Origin: a virus
DNA length: 43,133 nt
Reading direction: 5' to 3' (one strand)
Virus record (IMG/VR): IMGVR_UViG_3300024433_000014
Location: 1 to 43,133 of that record
Below the pieces are notes generated by a model that made no database searches, was not told the origin of the DNA, and was given only the letters and a program-made list of their open reading frames with translations. The position numbers were made by a program, and so were the translations under genes. Positions 37,010 to 43,133 of this stretch are shown here, one piece after another (the stretch's first letter is position 1; each line of letters begins with the position of its first letter).

Positions 37010-40000
37010 ATGAAACGCATATTTTTCATAACACTCCTGATAGTGGCCCTGACGCTGCCTCTAATGGGTCAGGGCGCTACTCAATGGAACATCTACCAAC
37101 GGCCTACTGCTGATTGGTTCAGCGCCGGTAGTCCGAGGGATATAGGCTGGCAGTGGGCGATGGCGATAGACCGTTTAGTTGCGGCAGGCGGTAAAGTTGG
37201 AACCGGCTCTATCTTTTATGTCGATTCCAATGTTACGAATGAAGGTGACGGTTCCAGTTGGGCTAACGCAACAGACACCTTAGATGAAGCAATTAACCTG
37301 TGTACTGACGATGCCGGAGATATAATCTACGTTGCAGAAGGTCACGTCGAAACCTGGACAACCACTACCGGTGATGACGTTGACGCCGACGTTCCTGGAA
37401 TTTCAATCATCGGTTGTGGTCAAGGCGAGCACAGGCCGCAATTTGTTTATGGCGATGTGGATGCCGACTTTGTTATCGGTGACGCCTCTATTCTAATTTC
37501 CAATCTTAGATTTATGGCCAGCGTTGATAGTGTCGTTAATATAATCGAAGTCGAAGCTGATGCCGATGGTTTCATAATCTACAATTGCGAGTTTATGGAA
37601 CCTGAATCAGGAGATGCCACAGACGAATGTGACGACATCATCCAGGTAGCTGCCGGTGCCAACCAAGGTTTTATTATTGGTTGCACATTTTATTCGGCTT
37701 CTGCCGGAGCTACCACAGCAATTGACTTAGATGCCGGTGTCATTGAGGATATTACGATTGCCTATAACACTATTATAGGTGACTTTTCACAAGCGGGTAT
37801 CTTCTCTGATGATATTGATTTGAGGGCAAGAATTGTCGGGAATGTAGTAACCAATACTAATGCCACTGGTTTTGGTATTGAGTTTGATACGACGGCGACG
37901 GGCTGGATGATAGATAACACCGTTGCCTCCAAGAGCATATCTTACATGATTGACCCTGGTAATATGATGTGTAGTGGTAATGAATGGGTAGATACCGACG
38001 GTGATACCTTAGCTGCTGTTCAGATGTTTACTTCGACTACGGGAATAGATACTTTCAGCGCTTCGGAAACGACACAGATGACAGCTGCCACTACTACGGC
38101 AATAGAAGCCGACCATTTAGACCATCTTGCCGCTGTTTCAGTGGATGATGAGATTGCCAACGAATCTTTTCTTGCCGATATAACATCCAAGACGCAGGAT
38201 TGGAGCACATTCGTTGCTGGAGACGATTCTTTGGAGGCAATCTCGGATGCTATCGGCGCTTTATCCGGTGTCGGTTTTCGTGGAACGGCTACAAGTGCAG
38301 GCGCTACTGCTACCTTCATTAGTACGGGTCTTGCCGGATTCGGTAACGACTATTTCAATACGAACTGGAAGATGATTATCGTCTATGATGCCGGTACTGC
38401 AGGCGCGGCTCCGGAAGGAGATATACGTGATATTGTAGATTATGTCTCAGGTACAGGAACATTCACAGTCGCTCCGGTATGGTCAGGCAGTACATCAACG
38501 GCAGAGGGCGATATGGCCTATGTCGTTCGCGACCAGGACTTGAATCCCAATACCGTTACTATTCTTGGTGGTTCCGACAAAATCACCTATGTTAATTCTG
38601 CCGTTGCCGGCACTCCTGATGTAGGTGACCTCGGCGATACTTGGGACTTGGCATATCCAACCATTACCGCCGCTCTTGACGTCGCAGTTACAAGCGGTGA
38701 GGTTATCTATGTCGCTCCTGGTCACTCTGAGACGGTTTCTGCTGCTTATTCGATTGATGATGCCGGTGTTTCGATTATTGGTCTCGGTGAAGGCAGCTTG
38801 CAACCGTTAATCACATTCGATAATATTGATGCACAGTTAGATATTACTGTCGCTGATGTCTTGATTGAGAACATCAGAATAGAATCGCAACTCGATAACG
38901 TCAAAATTGGTATTGACATTTCCGGCACAGGTGACGGCGCTCATATAAAGAATTGCCGATTTACCAACGAGACTTCCTCTGATGAGCTTCTTATAGCTAT
39001 TAACCTGACGACCGACTCTGATGATGTAATCATCGAAGGCTGTACGTTCCTGTCAACCGGTGCTGCATCGACTGAGTGTATCAAGGTGGTTACCGGTGCT
39101 TGTGACAATCTCCAAATCCTGAACAATTGGATTAGAGGAGATTACACCGTAGCAGCTATCTGGAGCGACCAAGCGCTCACAGACTGTTTGATTGCAGGCA
39201 ATGTAATCCATCAGGAAACGGCAAGTCAGCACGCCATCGAGCTTACATCTACGGCGGTAGGAGCAATAGTCAATAACAGGCTCTATGCCGATGATTACGG
39301 CTCAATACTTGACCCTGGTAGTTGTCTTTGTACTGGAAATTTAGCAGTTGATGCTCTTGACCAGCAGGCAATTGTCATCCCCTTGAGCGCTGAAACCACA
39401 GATGTCTTAGAAGAGGATGACGGTTCCGACCTTGAGCGTCTTGAATACCTTCAGAACAAATCTGATGACATTCTTGCAATGCTGAGGTCAACAGGTGGAA
39501 GTTTGGGCGATGTTTTTTATGTCGATGATGGCGGCTCTAACGGCACGGGAATAGATTGGGCTACGGCAAAGACTACTATTGCTGCCGGTTATGCCCTTGC
39601 CTCGGCTGGGGATATTGTCTTTGTCGGTCCTCAGCATGCCGAGACACTTTCAGATGGCACGGCCTTAGCCACCGCAGGCGTGAAAGTAATTGGTCTCTGT
39701 GATGGTGATTTGCGGCCTACGATCACCTTTAATTCAACTGACGACCAATTCGACATTGGTGCTGCTGATAATGTATTTGAGAACCTCAGGTTGTATTCAT
39801 CGACAGCCGATACGACTATTGCCTTCGATATTGCCGATGCCGGCGATGGCACTGTAATCCGCAACTGTGAGTTTACAAACGCAAGCGGATTTGAGTTTTT
39901 GGATGCGATTGATGTCAAAGGCTCCGCCGACCGTGTAACCATTGAGGGTTGTTCGTTTATCAATACTGGTGGAGCTGATGCTACATCCGCAATCCAGGCA

Positions 40001-40729
40001 ACTGCAGGCGTTTGTAACCGGTTAAGTATTATTGGCTGCTATATCTTTGGCGCTTATGACGCTGCGGGTATTTATAGCGATGACATTGATACGCTTGTAT
40101 TGATTAAAGACAATATTATTCACAACACCCAGACAGGCGTTCACGCCATTGAATTTTCCGCCGCTGCAACAGGAGAGGCTATCGGTAATAAGATGTATAG
40201 TGATACCTACGGCGTCGGCTTTGACCCTGGCTCTATGGCGTGTTTTGGGAATAAGCATGTCTATGCGACTGATATGGGAGCTGTTGACGTTCCTCTTGTT
40301 CCTGGTAAGCAATACACGTTGATGGCTGCACCAGCAAGTATTCTTGCTGCTTCCGACCCGGTTTTTACCATAGCTGGCGGGCCAATTCTAATCGTTGATT
40401 TTTATGGTGTCGTGACCTCACAAGTTGGTAATTCCGACCTTACAGTCCAGTCTATTGACACGGCAACTACTACTACGTTCCCTTATTCGAGTACGGTTAC
40501 ATGTGATGGTGACGTAGTAGGCACTACCTACACCTTTACTGGAGCTGTACCAAGTGTTCTTACACCACTTGCAGGTGCACACAACCGTAGTGGCACGCCT
40601 CCTATACAATGGTATGCTCCGATAGGCAATGTAGAAGTTCTTGGCGATGCAGCAGTGGTAGGAATAGTTGAATGGTACATGACATTTATACCTCTAACTA
40701 CCGGCGTTGTTGTCACTGATGCTACCTAA
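37010..40729 (+). CDS. Triplicated right-handed beta-helix protein with a signal peptide
   Basis: 1239 residues. MKRIFFITLLIVALTLPLMG, then QGA, is a Sec-type leader. Three homologous modules start at about residues 62, 520 and 840 with FYVDSN / ITYVNSA / VFYVDDG, each continuing through an IIYVAEGHVET-type block, a VSIIGLGEG-type turn and a ladder of hydrophobic strands (NCEFM, NCRFT, GCSFI). This is the pattern of parallel beta-helices in tail spikes and adhesins. The C-terminus is a compact beta domain. It could decorate the head or bind the host surface. AGAAAGGTAAAAAA precedes the start. Confidence 0.7.
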   Translation: MKRIFFITLLIVALTLPLMGQGATQWNIYQRPTADWFSAGSPRDIGWQWAMAIDRLVAAGGKVGTGSIFYVDSNVTNEGDGSSWANATDTLDEAINLCTDDAGDIIYVAEGHVETWTTTTGDDVDADVPGISIIGCGQGEHRPQFVYGDVDADFVIGDASILISNLRFMASVDSVVNIIEVEADADGFIIYNCEFMEPESGDATDECDDIIQVAAGANQGFIIGCTFYSASAGATTAIDLDAGVIEDITIAYNTIIGDFSQAGIFSDDIDLRARIVGNVVTNTNATGFGIEFDTTATGWMIDNTVASKSISYMIDPGNMMCSGNEWVDTDGDTLAAVQMFTSTTGIDTFSASETTQMTAATTTAIEADHLDHLAAVSVDDEIANESFLADITSKTQDWSTFVAGDDSLEAISDAIGALSGVGFRGTATSAGATATFISTGLAGFGNDYFNTNWKMIIVYDAGTAGAAPEGDIRDIVDYVSGTGTFTVAPVWSGSTSTAEGDMAYVVRDQDLNPNTVTILGGSDKITYVNSAVAGTPDVGDLGDTWDLAYPTITAALDVAVTSGEVIYVAPGHSETVSAAYSIDDAGVSIIGLGEGSLQPLITFDNIDAQLDITVADVLIENIRIESQLDNVKIGIDISGTGDGAHIKNCRFTNETSSDELLIAINLTTDSDDVIIEGCTFLSTGAASTECIKVVTGACDNLQILNNWIRGDYTVAAIWSDQALTDCLIAGNVIHQETASQHAIELTSTAVGAIVNNRLYADDYGSILDPGSCLCTGNLAVDALDQQAIVIPLSAETTDVLEEDDGSDLERLEYLQNKSDDILAMLRSTGGSLGDVFYVDDGGSNGTGIDWATAKTTIAAGYALASAGDIVFVGPQHAETLSDGTALATAGVKVIGLCDGDLRPTITFNSTDDQFDIGAADNVFENLRLYSSTADTTIAFDIADAGDGTVIRNCEFTNASGFEFLDAIDVKGSADRVTIEGCSFINTGGADATSAIQATAGVCNRLSIIGCYIFGAYDAAGIYSDDIDTLVLIKDNIIHNTQTGVHAIEFSAAATGEAIGNKMYSDTYGVGFDPGSMACFGNKHVYATDMGAVDVPLVPGKQYTLMAAPASILAASDPVFTIAGGPILIVDFYGVVTSQVGNSDLTVQSIDTATTTTFPYSSTVTCDGDVVGTTYTFTGAVPSVLTPLAGAHNRSGTPPIQWYAPIGNVEVLGDAAVVGIVEWYMTFIPLTTGVVVTDAT

Positions 40730-40741
40730 TATAGGTTAATT

Positions 40742-40776
40742 GGGCGGGGCTGGTTTTCCGGCCCCAGCCCTTTTTT
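40742..40776 (+). terminator. Intrinsic terminator after the beta-helix gene
   Basis: GGGC-GGGGCTGG, TTTT loop, CCGGCCCC-A-GCCC, then TTTTTT: a 12-pair stem with one bulged A. It divides the late operon and should lower expression of downstream genes. Confidence 0.85.
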
Positions 40777-40788
40777 AGGAGTTAAATT

Positions 40789-40902
40789 ATGGCTAAAGCA
40801 GGAGTTCCAAAACGAAATGGTTCCGGTCGCGGTGTCCGCGCAAATCGCGGGCGCGGCGGCTGCAAGACGACCCGAAAAACCGGCAGAGGAAGACAAAGAT
40901 GA
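40789..40902 (+). CDS. 37-residue arginine/glycine-rich peptide
   Basis: MAKAGVPKRNGSGRGVRANR, then GRGGCKTTRKTGRGRQR. Almost no acidic residues. The composition suggests DNA or RNA binding, possibly DNA condensation in the head. TTAGGAGTTAAATT precedes the start, and the end overlaps the next ATG. Confidence 0.55.
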   Translation: MAKAGVPKRNGSGRGVRANRGRGGCKTTRKTGRGRQR

Positions 40903-41741
40903 AACGATTTATATTGTTGCTATCACTTCTTATAGGGAATGTCTGCTATTCTGCTGCAATAGTTCAGTACAAGCTCAATGATAACACCGATACTGACGTT
41001 GCTTTGGACTCGGTAGGCAGTCATAACGGGACAATTAGTGATGCCGGCGGTACGGCAACCTCAGTAGCTCATCATCATCCGGGACATATAGGCGGGGGAG
41101 CCTTCGAGTTCGATGGTACGGACGACCATATCATTATAAGCGACCATGCTGATTTTACCTTCTCCGGTGCATTCAGTATTTCCGTCTGGATAGAGGCGGA
41201 TTCGGTAAATGGTTTTCCAATAGCATCCAAGTATTCGAGTGGAAATGAGGAATGGCAGTTATGGTTAGATGGTTCTGGTTATCTTAGTTTCGCAATATTT
41301 GACGCAAGCGAGAGCGCCTATATCGGCAGATATTGCAATATATGCCAGGCTGGTATAGAAGGCATTTTTGCTCATATAGTTGCAGTCTATAATGGTGATA
41401 TTTTCTCGAATGGCTGCCGGCTATACGTCAACAATGTACAGGTGGATGATAGCGACTTATCAGCTAATCTCTTTGCTGCAATTGAGAATAAGGACGCTGA
41501 CGTAACAATTGGTTACGGCCACGATAACCTCGCCAGTCCCTTTGCCGATTATGCTGATGGTCGTATTGACAACCTGATTATATATGATGGTGAGCTTAAT
41601 AACAGCCAGATTAACGGTCTTTACAACGATTGGGCTGGAACTGAGGATGTATCTCTCAGTTCTTATGCGGGGAGTAGTATGCGGATAAGATACTCTAACG
41701 GCTATCGGTACAGATATAGAAATAGATACAATTTTGAATAG
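40899..41741 (+). CDS. LamG/concanavalin-type lectin-like protein with a signal peptide
   Basis: 280 residues. MKRFILLLSLLIGNVCYSA is a Sec leader. Residues about 20-245 show a LamG-like jelly roll: YKLNDNTDTDVALDSVGSHN, AFEFDGTDDHIIISDHADF, FSISVWIEAD, then RLYVNNVQVDDSD and GRIDNLIIYDGELN. Such domains bind carbohydrates. The tail is rich in arginine and tyrosine (SNGYRYRYRNRYNFE). Likely a surface-adhesion or glycan-binding protein. Confidence 0.75.
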   Translation: MKRFILLLSLLIGNVCYSAAIVQYKLNDNTDTDVALDSVGSHNGTISDAGGTATSVAHHHPGHIGGGAFEFDGTDDHIIISDHADFTFSGAFSISVWIEADSVNGFPIASKYSSGNEEWQLWLDGSGYLSFAIFDASESAYIGRYCNICQAGIEGIFAHIVAVYNGDIFSNGCRLYVNNVQVDDSDLSANLFAAIENKDADVTIGYGHDNLASPFADYADGRIDNLIIYDGELNNSQINGLYNDWAGTEDVSLSSYAGSSMRIRYSNGYRYRYRNRYNFE

Positions 41742-41750
41742 GAGAAAGAA

Positions 41751-42650
41751 ATGAGATACGGAAGAACAATCGTAGCGATTGCAATGCTGTTAGTTCTTGC
41801 AGTTGGGTCATTTATGTTCGTTTTGCCTCTGACAATGGCCGAGCCGGTGGACACTTATCATTCAAGATGGCATTTAGTTCGTGAGACGGCGGATGAAGAT
41901 GCCGCTGACTTTGCGACCGCTTATGACTTGACCGGTGTGGGAACTACTGACGGCGATTTTGCCAGTAAGGACACTTCGTCCGTCCTGGCTGGCGGGGCCT
42001 TCCAAATACGGTCAGCTAACGCCAGTTTCGGTCACGAAGGCTACTCGGCGGGCGGAGCCTGGATATTTGCCATCTGCGGCAGTAACTACGCCGACGTGGA
42101 TGATACCTTCAGCTTCGACATCATAGGTTGGAGTAAGACCAATGGTATGCTCCAGAAAATAGCCGAAGGCGATGGCGTTATTGGCACACAGGCGGTAGGA
42201 ATTTATCCTGATGGTGGTGACGCACACGGGGCGCTGATTAGTTTAACCAGCGTTGCATATACCCATTCTACAGAGACGTTTACCGAATCGGGCGAGTTTG
42301 GCGATGCCGCCGTGGGTATGATGGCGCGGGTGACGGGTACTGGCTTTACCAATGAGATAGTCGATATTACCACTGCAACGGCCAATACCGTTATCTGTGA
42401 TATTACTACATCAGCGACAGATTGTACTGACGCTACAATTCAGATAAATCCAGCCTTCTGGGCCGATACTATCAATCTCGACGCTACCACAAAATGGCCA
42501 TCTGTTGCTGTTTACAACTCAGGAAATAACCAGGTTTGCATTGTCTTAATAGATACGACCGGTTTGGAGTGGATACAATGGATTTTCTATGATGCTGGTG
42601 CAGGCAGTGGAGAGGCGGGTAATATTACAGTTTATGGGAGACGCTACTAA
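41751..42650 (+). CDS. Late protein with a signal-anchor leader, unknown
   Basis: 299 residues. The hydrophobic N-terminus (about 8-31) ends in LTMA|EPVD, a signal peptide or anchor. The remaining beta-rich part contains DDTFSFDIIGWSK and GMMARVTGTGFTNEIVDITT, a small phage beta-sandwich pattern that recalls the FCCH-like region of the nozzle. It abuts the adaptor gene, so a head-to-tail or tail-decoration role is plausible. TAGGAGAAAGAA precedes the start. Confidence 0.5.
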   Translation: MRYGRTIVAIAMLLVLAVGSFMFVLPLTMAEPVDTYHSRWHLVRETADEDAADFATAYDLTGVGTTDGDFASKDTSSVLAGGAFQIRSANASFGHEGYSAGGAWIFAICGSNYADVDDTFSFDIIGWSKTNGMLQKIAEGDGVIGTQAVGIYPDGGDAHGALISLTSVAYTHSTETFTESGEFGDAAVGMMARVTGTGFTNEIVDITTATANTVICDITTSATDCTDATIQINPAFWADTINLDATTKWPSVAVYNSGNNQVCIVLIDTTGLEWIQWIFYDAGAGSGEAGNITVYGRRY

Positions 42651-43133
42651 TGGCCACTTTCGACAAACTTTACATAGCCAACCGGATGATTTTAATGGTG
42701 GGTGGGGAGACTATCAGCACGTTTCCAGGCATTGCTACAAAGACTCAGCGAATTACCAAAATAATCTACGATGGCATCGTTAATGAGGTGTTCAGTTTCA
42801 ATATACCCTATAAATTTGCCACTACACGGGCGGAATTGAGCGAATTATCCACTACTCCTGCTTTTGGATGGGACCATCAGTTCGCCTTCCCAGCGGCCTG
42901 TGTGCGAATCCTCAGCACTGTTGACGAGGAAGGGGACGATATTCATTATCCTTACCGGCGGGAAGTGGTCTTAACAACCGCACGTGGCAGGACAGTCGAG
43001 ACCGACGTGCTTCTGACGAATCAAAATGAGGTCTTTGTTAGATACGTCTATCTCAGGGCAAATCCTGCTGCCTGGCCGGGCTGGTTTCAGAGACTCGTAA
43101 TCCTTCACGGGGCAATGCAGCTGGTGGCCCCAA
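42650..43133 (+). CDS. Tail tubular protein A (adaptor), right end cut off
   Basis: The ATG shares a base with the previous stop (TAATG). 161 residues are visible. The opening ANRMILMVGGETISTFPGIATK is followed by NEVFSFNIPYKFATTRAEL, then VFVRYVYLRANPAAWPGWFQ: the pattern of T7 gp11-like adaptors that join portal and nozzle. A full adaptor is about 190-200 residues, so roughly 30-40 are missing beyond the window. Joining to the window start would give only nine more residues (NLIILLIPP), which do not look like an adaptor end. Confidence 0.8.
   Translation, partial: MATFDKLYIANRMILMVGGETISTFPGIATKTQRITKIIYDGIVNEVFSFNIPYKFATTRAELSELSTTPAFGWDHQFAFPAACVRILSTVDEEGDDIHYPYRREVVLTTARGRTVETDVLLTNQNEVFVRYVYLRANPAAWPGWFQRLVILHGAMQLVAP

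Noticed and set aside
1-43133. Treating the window as a complete circular genome
   Set aside because: Joining the ends gives the adaptor only nine extra residues before a stop, and the first gene would have no start. No terminal repeat was found.
1-43133. CRISPR arrays or transposon ends
   Set aside because: No regularly spaced repeat series, transposase or inverted terminal repeat was found.

Overview
The window is almost entirely the genome of a tailed double-stranded DNA phage. The gene order predicts a short-tailed (T7-like, podovirus-type) virion: portal, scaffold, major capsid, tail-tube adaptor, nozzle, cupin-like protein, three internal ejection proteins and a T7-type tail fibre. There is no phage RNA polymerase, DNA polymerase, integrase or recognisable repressor. 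Clean sigma70-type promoters, Shine-Dalgarno sites and intrinsic terminators suggest it relies on host transcription. Signal peptides, a predicted outer-membrane barrel and a spanin-like pair point to a diderm (Gram-negative) bacterial host. I cannot name the host from sequence alone. Both window ends cut genes. Joining them does not restore a normal adaptor gene, so closure is unproven.

Layout. 1-12.7 kb: late tail and ejection genes. 12.7-14.2 kb: lysis-like cassette of small membrane proteins, an outer-membrane-like protein and an overlapping spanin-like pair, closed by a strong terminator. 14.3-24.6 kb: plus-strand early region starting from a strong promoter and a pseudoknotted leader RNA. 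It holds many very small, often zinc-ribbon proteins, an SSB-like protein, NinB-like and NinG recombination proteins, a DNA methyltransferase and a replication initiator. Three cloverleaf-like RNAs lie at 19.2-20.1 kb. 24.8-25.6 kb: a four-gene minus-strand operon with its own promoter and a second pseudoknotted leader. 25.86-43.1 kb: late operon from a TTGACA promoter, with terminase, many small inserted genes, portal, scaffold, capsid, head-associated beta-helix and lectin-like proteins, and the adaptor. The portal and capsid genes each follow a multi-hairpin leader.

Most unusual features. (1) Export signals sit on proteins that normally act in the cytoplasm or the virion: a Tat-type leader on the large terminase, and Sec-type leaders on the C-terminal nozzle half, tail fibre, beta-helix, lectin-like and other late proteins. 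(2) The nozzle gene is split exactly where a signal peptide now sits. (3) There is a large set of structured RNAs, including three copies of a cloverleaf-like family and two leaders sharing one pseudoknot layout. (4) Small genes repeatedly look like cassettes bounded by direct repeats that span a stop / ribosome-site / start junction.
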